From: G965202665 sp965243835
GTDB taxonomy: Bacteria; Actinomycetota; Acidimicrobiia; Spongiisociales; Spongiisociaceae
DNA: 64,000 bases
Reading direction: 5' to 3'
Assembly: GCA_965243835.1 (NCBI GenBank)
Contig: OZ251578.1
Span: 372,001 to 436,000, forward strand
Numbering within the stretch: position 1 is the stretch's first letter; the number at the start of each line of letters is the position of its first letter. The notes beneath the pieces were generated by a model. That model was not told where the DNA came from. It saw only the letters and a program-made list of their open reading frames with translations, and did no database searches. Both the position numbers and the translations under genes were made by a program. Below, piece by piece: positions 41,280 to 49,555 of the stretch.

Positions 41280-42542
41280 ATGTTCAGAATCAAAATCACG
41301 GGGGCGTTTTTGGCCCTGGGAATGGCGGCGGGGATGGCCGCCTGCGGCGGCGAGGAGCCGTTTCAGCCCGGCCCGCTGGGGGCGGTGGAAGTGGCGGCGG
41401 GGGAGCAAATCCAGATCCGTTCAATGCAAGCCATCTCCGGCGACTTTGCGTCCCTGGGGCTCACCAACCAGCGGGGCATGGAGCTGGCGGTGCGGGATTA
41501 CGGACCGGTTATGGGACGCGAAGTCAACATGGGGACCGGTCTGGACAGCCTGTGCTCGCCGGACGGGGGGCAGGCGGGCGCCCAGCAGGCGGTGGCCGAC
41601 CCGCAGGTGGCGGGGGTGATCGGCACCTCCTGCTCCAGCGCCGCCACCGCCGCTTCGCCGCTCATTTCGGAGAGCGGGTTGGTGATGATCGCCTCCTCCA
41701 ACACCTCGCCCGCCCTGACCTCGGATTTGGCGGGCAACCCAGGTTCCGCCTGGAACAAGGGATATTACCGGACTTCCCACAACGACTTGCACCAGGGCCG
41801 GGCGGTGGCCGCCTTCGTCAAAAACGAGTTGGGCCTGGACGCGGCGGCCGCCATCCACGACGGCGACACCTACACCCAGGGACTGGCCGCGGCCTTCGCC
41901 GACTCCTTCCTCGCCTTGGGGGGCGAGGTGACGGTCGTCGCCGGCATCAACAAGGGAGACACCGATATGACCCCGGTGTTGACCGAGGTGGCCGCGGGCC
42001 GTCCGCAAGCCCTTTTCATTCCCCTTTTCCCTCCGGAGGGGGGGTTCATCGCCCAGCAGATGGCCGGGGTCGGCGGGTTGGAGGAGACGGTCCTCATCGG
42101 TTCGGCGGCCTTGCTGGTGGACAACCACATGGAAATTCCGGAAACGGAAGGAATGTACCTGGCGGGCCCGGACCTGCGTTTTGAGGCCAACGCCAATCAG
42201 GTGACCGGCCAAACCGCCACCGGCTTGCTGGAGGAATACGAGGCCGAATTCGGCGAGGCGCCCCCCGGCCCCTACTGGGGTCATTCCTACGATGCGACGG
42301 TGATGTTGCTGTCCGCCATCGAGGCGGCGGCGACGGAGCGGGGCGGGTCGCTGTGGATCGACCGGGCGGCCGTGCGGGAGGCCCTGGACGCCACCGACTT
42401 TGCGGGGATTACCGGCCGCATCACCTGCGACGAGTTCGGGGACTGCGGGGTGGGGCTGATCGCGGTCATCCTCCACACCGATTCCACCGATTTGGAGGCC
42501 GGCCGCAACAACGTGGTGTTCGCCTACGCCCCGGACCGGTAA
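41280..42542 (+). CDS. Branched-chain-amino-acid-type substrate-binding lipoprotein
   Basis: 420 residues. The signal peptide ends in a lipobox with Cys22 (GMAACGGEE), so the protein is membrane-anchored outside the cell. The body is a periplasmic-binding-protein type I fold of the Leu/Ile/Val-binding family: IRSMQAISGDFASLG, GLTNQRGMELAVRDYG, VAGVIGTSCSSAATAASP, YYRTSHNDLHQGRAVAAFV and AAAIHDGDTYTQGLAAAF. Two Cys pairs may form disulphides. It would deliver an amino acid or related solute to an ABC importer, but no permease or ATPase gene is adjacent. The upstream TATAA repeat array may set its expression. Confidence 0.87.
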   Translation: MFRIKITGAFLALGMAAGMAACGGEEPFQPGPLGAVEVAAGEQIQIRSMQAISGDFASLGLTNQRGMELAVRDYGPVMGREVNMGTGLDSLCSPDGGQAGAQQAVADPQVAGVIGTSCSSAATAASPLISESGLVMIASSNTSPALTSDLAGNPGSAWNKGYYRTSHNDLHQGRAVAAFVKNELGLDAAAAIHDGDTYTQGLAAAFADSFLALGGEVTVVAGINKGDTDMTPVLTEVAAGRPQALFIPLFPPEGGFIAQQMAGVGGLEETVLIGSAALLVDNHMEIPETEGMYLAGPDLRFEANANQVTGQTATGLLEEYEAEFGEAPPGPYWGHSYDATVMLLSAIEAAATERGGSLWIDRAAVREALDATDFAGITGRITCDEFGDCGVGLIAVILHTDSTDLEAGRNNVVFAYAPDR

Positions 42543-42601
42543 AGCGGCGCCGTTGCTCCTCCCGCCGCGCGCAGTCGGGGTTTTTGAAATTTGGGGAGGG
42601 G

Positions 42602-42665
42602 GCTAAAAAGGGCATCTACCAGGGTTTTTAGCGTGGTTTCCCTAGTTCCGGAGCAGGTTTATACT
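42602..42665 (+). promoter_or_regulatory. Inverted repeat and -10 box before the HD gene
   Basis: Arms GCTAAAAA (42602-42609) and TTTTTAGC (42625-42632) flank 15 nt. TATACT at 42660-42665 is a plausible -10. No convincing -35 is seen. The inverted repeat could be an operator or a terminator for the upstream gene. GGAAAGGAGG just before ATG 42700 is a strong ribosome binding site. Confidence 0.4.
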
Positions 42666-42699
42666 GGCCTTTCCCGCTACCCGGAAAGGAGGTTGGCGA

Positions 42700-44001
42700 A
42701 TGTCCGACGCGGGGCGTGAGTTGCTTGATCCGGTGCACGAGTTCGTACAGGTAGAGGAAGACGAATTGCGGTTGGTGGACGCGCGACCGGTGCAACGGTT
42801 GCGGCGGATTCACCAGTTGGCGGGCTCGTTTCTGGTGTATCCGGGGGCGACCCATCGCCGATTCGAACATTCTTTGGGGGTGATGGAGCTGGCGGGGCGG
42901 GTGTTCGATACGGTGACCGACCCGGCGCGGGCGGGGGATCTGGCCGACGGGGCGCCGGCGTTGGACGCCGGGGAGCGGCGTTATTGGCGACGCGCGGTGC
43001 GGATGGCGGGGTTGTGCCACGACTTGGGCCATTTGCCGTTTTCCCACGCCGCCGAGCACCAACTGTTGCCGGAAGGTTGGAGCCACGAGCGATTGTCGTA
43101 CGAGTTGATTCTGTCGGACGAGGTGGCCGGACCCTTGTCGGAGATGGACCCCCCGGTGCGGGCGGAGGATGTGGCCCGGCTTGCGGTGGGGGAGAAAGAA
43201 TCCCCGAACGGCCAACTACCGACCTGGTTGCGGCTTATGTCGGAGATGATCGTGAGCGACGCCTTTGGGGTGGACCGGATGGATTACCTGGTGCGGGATG
43301 CTTGGCACACCGGGGTGCCCTATGGGCGTTTCGGTCACCAACGGTTGGTGGAAACCCTCCGCATCCTGCCCGCCCTGGACTATGTCGGTCGGGCAACAGC
43401 CGAACCGGCCCTGGGTGTGGAGCGGGGCGGAGCGGGGGCGGTGGAAGCTTTGCTGATGGCCCGCTATTTTATGTTCTCGCAGGTGTACCTGCACCGGGTC
43501 AGATTGATCTACGACCAACATTTGATCGATTTTTTGCGGGAGTGGCTTTCGGAGGGGCGGTTTCCCACCGATCTGGATTCGCACTTGGCGTTAACGGACG
43601 GCGCGGTGGATGCCGCTGTTTGGTCGGCGGCCGCCGACCCGTCGGCCCCCGGGCACCGGTGGGCGCGGATTCTCGCCCGCCGGGAGCATTTCAAAACCCT
43701 CTACGAGCTCAGCCCGACGGATGCGGAGCGTAACTCGGAGGCCGGGGCGGCGGTGGAAAGGGCGGCCCGCGCCCGCTTCGGCGCCGACGCGGTGCGGGCC
43801 GTTCGGGGCGACAGCAAGGGGGGCAAGGTCGAGTTTCCGGTGCGTCTGCGCGACGGTAGCTTGGAGCCCTTCTCGGCGGTGTCGGGCCTGTCAGGGAAAA
43901 TCCCTGACACAGGCTATCATTATGTTTACATTGACAGAGCCGTTCACGAGCAGGCCCGGGAGTGGTTGGCTAAGAACCTAGACAAAATAATCTCGTCTTA
44001 A
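42700..44001 (+). CDS. HD-domain phosphohydrolase (dGTPase/YwfO-like)
   Basis: 433 residues. Metal-binding HD residues are visible: HRRFEHSLGVMELA, AGLCHDLGHLPFSHAAEH and SDAFGVDRMDYLVRDAWH. This set matches the dNTP triphosphohydrolase branch that includes YwfO and SAMHD1-like proteins, so hydrolysis of dNTPs or related nucleotides is likely. RFEHSLG and GHLPFSH are family hallmarks. Near the C-terminus the codons for LSGKIPDTGY contain a strong hairpin (43886-43914). Its last 44 bases and the following leader are repeated exactly ahead of the third downstream paralogue (45363-45427). It is followed 21 nt later by three tandem genes, so the four probably act together. A role in nucleotide-pool control or phage defence is inference. 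Confidence 0.85.
   Translation: MSDAGRELLDPVHEFVQVEEDELRLVDARPVQRLRRIHQLAGSFLVYPGATHRRFEHSLGVMELAGRVFDTVTDPARAGDLADGAPALDAGERRYWRRAVRMAGLCHDLGHLPFSHAAEHQLLPEGWSHERLSYELILSDEVAGPLSEMDPPVRAEDVARLAVGEKESPNGQLPTWLRLMSEMIVSDAFGVDRMDYLVRDAWHTGVPYGRFGHQRLVETLRILPALDYVGRATAEPALGVERGGAGAVEALLMARYFMFSQVYLHRVRLIYDQHLIDFLREWLSEGRFPTDLDSHLALTDGAVDAAVWSAAADPSAPGHRWARILARREHFKTLYELSPTDAERNSEAGAAVERAARARFGADAVRAVRGDSKGGKVEFPVRLRDGSLEPFSAVSGLSGKIPDTGYHYVYIDRAVHEQAREWLAKNLDKIISS
43886..43914 (+). other. Strong hairpin inside the HD gene
   Basis: TGTCAGGGA (43889-43897) and TCCCTGACA (43901-43909) form a perfect 9-bp stem with an AAA loop. An alternative extended pairing uses GCCTG and CAGGC with a 2-nt bulge. 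It lies within the coding frame. Confidence 0.7.
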
Positions 44002-44022
44002 CTATCGGGAAAGGATGTAAGA

Positions 44023-44610
44023 ATGGAATACGTAGAGTACCGGATGGGGGGGCTTTTGAATTGGCAAGAGCGGCACATGTTGCTGGTGGAGATGTTGGAA
44101 CGGGTGACGGCGCGGGAGGGGGGCACGACCGAGCCCCGCTTGGAGGCGTACGCCTTTTTTCTGCAGGAGATGCGGGGGGTGCCTACCGAGTATAAATTTT
44201 ACCGTGCTAGGTGCTGGCCGACCGCGGTCGATTTGGTGATCGATATTAAATGGTTGCAGTCTCGTCGCATGGTGAGGTCGGTGCCTATTGGTCCGGGGTT
44301 AGAAACTACGGTGGTGACCAAGTCGTTGCGTGATCGGTATTCGTACGTTGTGGATAAGTATGGTGAGGATTTGGAGGTGGTGGCGGCGCGGTTCGCCGCG
44401 GTTGACGATTTTCGGTTGGAGTTGCTCGCTTCTGCGTTTCTTTTGTCGATGGATGGGAAGCATGATGATGAGCAGGTGGTCACCTGGTTGGGGTACGGGT
44501 ATTGGAACTTCCCCCCCGAGTTGGGTTGGGAGGTTCTGCAGGAGGTGCGGGAGTTCGCCGAGTCGGTGGGTTGGGAACGCCCGACCCCTGTAGCCGCCCT
44601 GTCCGTCTGA
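44023..44610 (+). CDS. Tandem paralogue 1 (YwgA-like, unrecognised function)
   Basis: 195 residues, ATG 44023 after GGGAAAGGATG. No catalytic motif is visible. The arrangement EAYAFFLQEMRGVPTEYKF, then VDLVIDIKWLQSRRMVRSVP, then a C-terminal LLASAFLLSMDGKHDDEQV, recalls YwgA/DUF4065-type proteins, in which a K/R-LQK-YFLQ helix and a DI..L segment recur. In Bacillus, ywgA follows the HD gene ywfO, and here the gene follows a YwfO-like HD gene, supporting the guess. This copy differs from the other two at W-for-R-type positions around residues 70-82 (QSRRMVRSV) and at LRDRYSYVVDKYGED. Confidence 0.6.
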   Translation: MEYVEYRMGGLLNWQERHMLLVEMLERVTAREGGTTEPRLEAYAFFLQEMRGVPTEYKFYRARCWPTAVDLVIDIKWLQSRRMVRSVPIGPGLETTVVTKSLRDRYSYVVDKYGEDLEVVAARFAAVDDFRLELLASAFLLSMDGKHDDEQVVTWLGYGYWNFPPELGWEVLQEVREFAESVGWERPTPVAALSV

Positions 44611-44701
44611 TCGCGGACCAGGCCGAAGGTGTCCGGAAAGGCGGGGTGGCTGACATATAGCCGTATAATCCGCATCTTAACTATCGGGAAAGGATGTAAG
44701 A

Positions 44702-45289
44702 ATGGAATACGTAGAGCACCGGATGGGGGGACTTTTGAACTGGCACGAGCGGCATATGTTGCTGGTGGAGATGCTGGACCGGGTGACGGCGCGGGAGGGG
44801 GGCACGACCGAGCCCCGCTTGGAGGCGTACGCCTTTTTTCTACAGGAGATGCGGGGGGTGCCCACCGAGTACAAGTTTTACCGTGCTAATCTCTGGCCGA
44901 CTTCGGTCGATTTGGTGACCGATATGAAATGGTTGCGGGGACGTAGCATGGTGCGGCGGGTGCCTATTGGTCCGGGGTGGGAAACTACGGTGGTGATCAA
45001 GTGGTTGCGTGATCGGTATTCGTACGTTGTGGATAAGTATGATGAGGATTTGGAGGTGGTGGCGGAGCGGTTCGCCGCGGTTGATAATTTTCGGTTGAAG
45101 TTGCTCGCTTCCGCGTTTCTTTTGTCGATGGATGGGAAGCATGATGATGAGCAGGTGGTTACCTGGTTGGGGTACGGGTTTTGGAACTTCCCCCCCGAGT
45201 TGGGTTGGGAGGTTTTGGAGGAGGTGCGGGAGTTCGCCGAGTCGGTAGGTTGGGAGCGCCCGACCCCTGTAGCCGCCCTGTCCGCCTGA
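44702..45289 (+). CDS. Tandem paralogue 2 (YwgA-like)
   Basis: 195 residues, about nine-tenths identical by eye to the copies on either side. The differences cluster in residues 60-85 (ANLWPTSVDLVTDMKWLRGR) while both ends are nearly invariant. The leader CTTAACTATCGGGAAAGG is shared with the other copies, but the HD-gene tail is missing upstream; instead TATAAT at 44664-44669 could give this copy its own -10 box. No functional motif. Confidence 0.6.
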   Translation: MEYVEHRMGGLLNWHERHMLLVEMLDRVTAREGGTTEPRLEAYAFFLQEMRGVPTEYKFYRANLWPTSVDLVTDMKWLRGRSMVRRVPIGPGWETTVVIKWLRDRYSYVVDKYDEDLEVVAERFAAVDNFRLKLLASAFLLSMDGKHDDEQVVTWLGYGFWNFPPELGWEVLEEVREFAESVGWERPTPVAALSA

Positions 45290-45427
45290 CCCCGGACCAG
45301 GCCGAAGGTGTCCGGCTAGGCGGGGCAAGGGCTGACGGTGAGCCGCCCTGAAAAATGGGCCGGGGAGTGGTTGGCTAAGAACCTAGACAAAATAATCTCG
45401 TCTTAACTATCGGGAAAGGATGTAAGA
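45289..45427 (+). repeat. Spacer with exact copy of HD-gene 3' tail
   Basis: 45363-45427 is identical over 65 bp to 43958-44022, that is the last 44 bases of the HD gene, its stop and the leader of paralogue 1. It encodes EWLAKNLDKIISS without the rest of the protein. A shorter, diverged trace (TTTGCTAAGAACCTAAA) lies at 46124-46140 after the third paralogue. Confidence 0.85.
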
Positions 45428-46015
45428 ATGGAATACGTAGAGTACCGTATGGGGGGGCTTTTGAATTGGCACGAGCGGCATATGTTGCTGGTGGAGATGC
45501 TGGACCGGGTGACGGCGCGGGAGGGGGGCACGACCGAGCCCCGCTTGGAGGCGTACGCCTTTTTCCTGCAGGAGATGCGGGGGGTGCCCACCGAGTACAA
45601 GTTTTACCGTGCTGATCTCTGGCCGACCGCGGTCGATTTGATGAGCGATATCGGTTGGTTGCGGTTGCGTAGCATGGTGAGGTCGGTGCCTATTGGTCCG
45701 GGGTGGGAAACTACGGTGGTGACCAAGTGGTTGCGTGATCGGTATTCGTACGTTGTGGATAAGTATGATGAGGATTTGGAGGTGGTGGCGGAGCGGTTCG
45801 CCGCGGTTGATAATTTTCGGTTGAAGTTGCTCGCTTCCGCGTTTCTTTTGTCGATGGATGGGAAGCATGATGATGAGCAGGTGGTTACCTGGTTGGGGTA
45901 TGGGTTTTGGAACTTCCCCCCCGAGTTGGGTTGGGAGGTTTTGCATGAGGTGCGGGAGTTCGCCGAGTCGGTGGGTTGGGAGCGCCCGACCCCTGTAGCC
46001 GCCCTGTCCGCCTGA
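45428..46015 (+). CDS. Tandem paralogue 3 (YwgA-like)
   Basis: 195 residues. Its N-terminal 60 and C-terminal 100 residues match paralogue 2 almost exactly, while the centre (ADLWPTAVDLMSDIGWLRLR) is its own. It is preceded by the duplicated HD-gene tail, so its immediate upstream sequence is indistinguishable from that of paralogue 1. The central variable patch in otherwise identical proteins suggests specificity variation rather than simple dosage increase. Function unknown. Confidence 0.6.
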   Translation: MEYVEYRMGGLLNWHERHMLLVEMLDRVTAREGGTTEPRLEAYAFFLQEMRGVPTEYKFYRADLWPTAVDLMSDIGWLRLRSMVRSVPIGPGWETTVVTKWLRDRYSYVVDKYDEDLEVVAERFAAVDNFRLKLLASAFLLSMDGKHDDEQVVTWLGYGFWNFPPELGWEVLHEVREFAESVGWERPTPVAALSA

Positions 46016-46166
46016 CTCGGACCAGGCCGAAGGCGTCCGGCGAGGCGGGGCGGGAGTGCCAATAGTCCGGCGACGGGCGGCAGACGAACGGGCGGTTGCC
46101 GCCGATTGCCAGGCCGGGATCGGTTTGCTAAGAACCTAAAACAGAAGAGCCTGTCAGTTGTTTCGG

Positions 46167-46275
46167 TTATGGTTGCGAGCGGTCGATCGGGATGGGCTGG
46201 TCGGCCGGCGCCGGGTCGTGGCGCACGGCCTCGCCTTTCTCCCGGTCAAAGCGGTACCCGGGGGGCAGATTCGCT
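46167..46275 (-). pseudogene. Truncated copy of the short array protein (B type)
   Basis: Encodes NLPPGYRFDREKGEAV and ends DQPIPIDRSQP before a stop at 46167; it matches the C-terminal half of 47079-47306. The N-terminal half is missing. It is the last recognisable member of the minus-strand array. Confidence 0.65.
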
Positions 46276-46329
46276 GATACCCTTTAGCTGTCCGTCAGCG
46301 TCGCCTGGGTTGGGGTGCGCGGTTCTGCG

Positions 46330-46671
46330 GCCGGCATTTGGTCAGGTTCGGGTTTCGTATCCTTCGGGGTCGGTTTGGAGGGCGGCTGGGTGGATGATGG
46401 CGGGGGCGGGGACGGGTAGGTCCGTTGCCCGCCTCGTCTTTGAAGGTCAATGTGTTGGGAAGGTTGGGATCGAGTCGTACGACGCGGCGTTCGTCGAGGT
46501 CGTAGGCGTAGCTGTCGGACATTTGGTCGGTGATGGGCCGGTCCGCCGCTTCCCCGGAGGGGATCAAGCACATCGTCGTACAGGTCGTCGTCTACATCCC
46601 GCGACCTTTGCGTCATCCGCCGAAATGCGCTCTTCCCAGTACTGTTCTTCGGAGACCGGTTCTTTGTTCAT
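46330..46671 (-). pseudogene. Frameshifted array copy 10
   Basis: Starts MNKEPVSEEQYWEERIS, shifts frame at the RMTQ(M) segment, continues DVDDDLYDDVLDPLRG, shifts again, and resumes ITDQMSDSYAYDLDERRVVR. Two frame changes in ~340 bases make it a pseudogene of the L-type copies. Its upstream neighbour reads into it out of frame. Confidence 0.7.
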
Positions 46672-47053
46672 CAGCGTCTTCGGGGGCGGGGTGCTCGGGT
46701 TCGGCGGCTGGCATTGGCCGGGTTCGGGTTTCGTATCTTTCGGGCCCGGCGGCCGCCTGCGCAGGCGGGACAATCCGGTGTGTGACAATCGGAACACCGT
46801 TGCCCGCTTCGCCTGTGACGACGATCCGGTCGGGCAGGTTGAGGTCCAACCGCACCACTTGACACTCATCGGCGTCGTAGGTGCAACCATCGGGAATCTG
46901 GGCGACCAGGCGCTGAAATGAAGCCTCTCGGATGGGATCCAGCACATCGTCGTACAGACCGGCGTCTATGTCCTCCGACATCTGCATCATTCGCCGGATG
47001 TCCTCCTCCCAAGCCGCGCCGTCAGCCTCTCCTTGCGGTCTCCCGGCGGTCAT
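46613..47053 (-). CDS. Array copy 9 (Q type), C-terminus extended
   Basis: 146 residues. Core: AWEEDIRRMMQMSEDIDAGL, YDDVLDPIREASFQRLVAQI, then VVRLDLNLPDRIVVTGEAG. Q-type copies differ from the others in ASFQRL and in the ending THRIVPPAQAAA. The usual stop after the ERYETRT end is lost, so translation runs on through the linker into copy 10 in the wrong frame, adding about 35 unrelated residues. Family not recognised. Confidence 0.55.
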   Translation of the reverse strand: MTAGRPQGEADGAAWEEDIRRMMQMSEDIDAGLYDDVLDPIREASFQRLVAQIPDGCTYDADECQVVRLDLNLPDRIVVTGEAGNGVPIVTHRIVPPAQAAAGPERYETRTRPMPAAEPEHPAPEDADEQRTGLRRTVLGRAHFGG

Positions 47054-47078
47054 GGATCATCCTGCGCCGGATGCATGG

Positions 47079-47306
47079 TTACGAGCGGTCGATGGGGATG
47101 GGCTGGTCGGCCGGCGCCGGGTCGGTGCGCACCACCTCGCCCTTCTCCCAGTCAAAGCGGTACCCGGGAGGCAGGTTCGCTTCTGCCTCGCGGCCCATCT
47201 GATCAAGTATGTCGTCGTATTCGCCCGCCGCGATCTCGTTGGCCAGCGCAATAAGAAGCTCATCGGATTCGCGAGCCGAGAGACGCCGGGGGACTATGGC
47301 GGTCAC
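47079..47306 (-). CDS. Short divergent member of the array family (B type)
   Basis: 75 residues, beginning MTAIVPRRLSARESDELLIA. It shares the two anchor patterns of the family: GEYDDILDQM (others GLYDDVLDP) and PPGYRFDWEKGEVVR (others PDGYAYDLDECRVVR). It lacks the C-terminal beta-rich tail. ATG 47306 gives a compact acidic protein. It lies 48 nt upstream of the next intact array copy on this strand. Function unknown. Confidence 0.55.
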   Translation of the reverse strand: MTAIVPRRLSARESDELLIALANEIAAGEYDDILDQMGREAEANLPPGYRFDWEKGEVVRTDPAPADQPIPIDRS

Positions 47307-47354
47307 AACGGTCTTACGAGCTTCCCGGTCGGGGCGACGGATTCCAGCATTGGC

Positions 47355-48026
47355 TTAGCTATGGCGGCCGGAGGCGTTTCGGGTTCGCGTCTCATACCTT
47401 TTGGGGTCGGTTTCCAGTTCGATGGGATGGATGATGGCGGGGGCGGGAACGGGTAGGTCGTTGCCCGCTTCTCCTTTGATGGTGAACGAGTCGGGGAGGT
47501 TGGGGTCGAGTCGTACTATTCGGCATTCGTCGAGGTCGTAGGCGTAGCCGTCGGGCATCTGGCTTGTGATGAGCCTGATGGTTGCTTCGGCCATGGGAAT
47601 GAGCACATCGTCGTAGAGGCCGTCGTCTACATCCTGTGACATTTGCGTCATCCGCCGGATGCGCTCTTCCCAGTACCGTTCTTCGGCGGCGGCTGGCATT
47701 GGTCGGGTTCGGGTTTCGTATCTTTCGGGGTCGGCCTCGAGGGCGGTGGAGTGGATAATGGCGGCGGCGGGGACTGGTAGGTCGTTGCCCGCTTCTCCTT
47801 TGATGGTGAACGAGTCGGGGAGGTGGGGGTCGAGTCGTACGACTTGGCACTCTTTGTAGTCGTAGGCGTAGCCATTGGGCATCTGGCTCGTGATGAGCGT
47901 AACGACCGCTTCCCGCATGGGATCAAGCACATCGTCGTACAGCCCAGCGGATACATCCTGCGACATTTGGGTCATCCGCCGGATGTGCTCCTCCCAGCAT
48001 TGCTCTTCGGCGTTCCGCTTGTCCAT
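47355..48026 (-). CDS. Array copies 7+8 fused in frame
   Basis: 223 residues with two family domains: a Y-type (DVSAGLYDDVLDPMREAVV, YAYDYKECQVVR) followed by an L-type (DVDDGLYDDVLIPMAEATI, YAYDLDECRIVR). They are joined by RTRPMPAAAEERYWEER with no start codon between them, so this is a real two-domain protein. ATG 48026 overlaps the stop of the preceding fused gene as TGATG, so translation is coupled. Confidence 0.6.
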   Translation of the reverse strand: MDKRNAEEQCWEEHIRRMTQMSQDVSAGLYDDVLDPMREAVVTLITSQMPNGYAYDYKECQVVRLDPHLPDSFTIKGEAGNDLPVPAAAIIHSTALEADPERYETRTRPMPAAAEERYWEERIRRMTQMSQDVDDGLYDDVLIPMAEATIRLITSQMPDGYAYDLDECRIVRLDPNLPDSFTIKGEAGNDLPVPAPAIIHPIELETDPKRYETRTRNASGRHS

Positions 48027-48766
48027 CAGCGTCGCCTCGGGGCGGGTGTGCGGTTGGGCGGTTTCATGCGTCGGGTTCGGGTTTCGTACCTTTCGGGGTC
48101 GGCTTCCAGGGCGGTGGGGTGGATGGTGGCGGGGGCGGGGACGGGTAGGTCGTTTCCCGCCTCGCCTTTGATGGTGAAGGAATCAGGCAGGTTGGAGTTG
48201 AATCGCACGAATCGGCATTCGTCGAGGTCGTAGGCGTAGCCGTCGGGCATCTGGCTTGTGATGAGCCTGTCGGTTGCTTCGGTCATGGGGATGAGCACAT
48301 CGTCGTAGAGGCCGTCGTCTACATCCTGCGACATTTGGGTCATTCGCCGGATGCGTTCCTCCCAGTATTGTTCTTCGGCGACCTGTTCGTTATCCATCAG
48401 CGGTGCGTGGGCTGCGGTGCGCGGCTTGGCGGCTGGCGCTGGTCGGGTTCGGGTTTCGTACCTTTCGGGGTCGGCGGCCGCCTGCGCAGGCGGGACAATC
48501 CGGTGCGTGGCAATCGGGACATCGTTGCCTGCTTCGCCTGTGACGACGATCCGGTCAGGCAGGTTGGGGTCCAACCGCACCACTTGACACTCATCGTTGT
48601 CGTAGGCGTAACCGTCGGGAATCTGGGCGATCAGGCGCTGAAATGAGGCCTCCCGTATCGGATCAAGCGCATCGTCGTAGAGGCCGTCGTCTACATCCTG
48701 CGACATTTGGGTCATCCGCTGGATGCGTTCCCGCCAGTATTGCTCTCCAGTGCTCTGCCTGTCCAT
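48026..48766 (-). CDS. Array copies 5+6 fused in frame
   Basis: 246 residues: a Q-type domain (YDDALDPIREASFQRLIAQI, LPDRIVVTGEAGNDVPI) then an L-type (GLYDDVLIPMTEATDRL, YAYDLDECRFVRF). The stop normally found after the ERYETRT end of copy 5 is changed to a sense codon. An internal ATG at 48397 (MDNEQVAEEQYW) could also start copy 6 alone. The C-terminus ends in an Arg/Pro-rich tail. Confidence 0.55.
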   Translation of the reverse strand: MDRQSTGEQYWRERIQRMTQMSQDVDDGLYDDALDPIREASFQRLIAQIPDGYAYDNDECQVVRLDPNLPDRIVVTGEAGNDVPIATHRIVPPAQAAADPERYETRTRPAPAAKPRTAAHAPLMDNEQVAEEQYWEERIRRMTQMSQDVDDGLYDDVLIPMTEATDRLITSQMPDGYAYDLDECRFVRFNSNLPDSFTIKGEAGNDLPVPAPATIHPTALEADPERYETRTRRMKPPNRTPAPRRR

Positions 48767-48811
48767 CAGCGTCGCCTTGGGGCGGTTGCGCGGTTTGGCG
48801 GCTGGCATAGA

Positions 48812-49510
48812 TCAGGTTCGGGTTTCGTATCTTTCGGGGTCGTCTTCCAGGGCGGTAGGGTGGATGATGGCGGGGGCGGGAACGGGTAGGTCGTTGCCCG
48901 CCTCGCCTTTGATGGTGAAGGAGTCGGGCAGGTTGGAGTTGAATCGCACGAATCGGCATTCGTCGAGGTCGTAGGCGTAGCCGTCGGGCATCTGGCTTGT
49001 GATGAGCCGGTCCGTAGCTTCTCGGAGGGGGATGAGCACGTCGTCGTAGAGGCCGTCGTCTACATCCTGCGACATTTGCGTCATCCGCCGGATGCGCTCC
49101 TCCCAGTACTGTTCTTCGGAGACCGGTTCGCTGTCCATCAGCGTCGCCTTGGGACGGTTGCGCGGTTTGGCGTGCTCATGCGTCGGGTTCGGGTTTTGTA
49201 CCTTTCGGGGTCGGTTTGGAGGGCGGTGGGGTGGATGGTGGCGGGGGGCGGGGACGGGTAGGTCGTTGCCTGCTTCGCTTTTGATGGTAAATGTGTCGGG
49301 GAGGTTGGGGTCGCATCGTACGATTCGGCATTCGTTGTAGTCGTAGGCGTACCCGTCGGGCATCTGGCTTGTGATGAGCGTAACGATCGCTTCCCGCATA
49401 GGGTCGAGAACATCGTCGTGCAGCCCTGCGGATACATCCTGCGACATTTGCGTCATGCGCCGGATGCGTTCCTCCCAGTACTGTTCTTCGGTGCTCTGCC
49501 TGTCGTCCAT
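48812..49510 (-). CDS. Array copies 3+4, joined through a frame change
   Basis: 232 residues. Copy 3 is Y-type (SAGLHDDVLDPMREAIVTLI, YAYDYNECRIVR). A one-base change in a G run near 49240 takes its tail into another frame (HHPPHRPPNRPRKVQNP), and the reading frame then enters copy 4, an L-type with MDSEPVSEEQYWEER at ATG 49138. Copy 4 alone (108 residues, 49138 to 48812) is a normal-sized family member and may be the functional product. Confidence 0.5.
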   Translation of the reverse strand: MDDRQSTEEQYWEERIRRMTQMSQDVSAGLHDDVLDPMREAIVTLITSQMPDGYAYDYNECRIVRCDPNLPDTFTIKSEAGNDLPVPAPRHHPPHRPPNRPRKVQNPNPTHEHAKPRNRPKATLMDSEPVSEEQYWEERIRRMTQMSQDVDDGLYDDVLIPLREATDRLITSQMPDGYAYDLDECRFVRFNSNLPDSFTIKGEAGNDLPVPAPAIIHPTALEDDPERYETRT

Positions 49511-49555
49511 CAGTGTCGTCTGTTCTAGGGTGCGCGGTTTGGCGGCTGGCACTGG

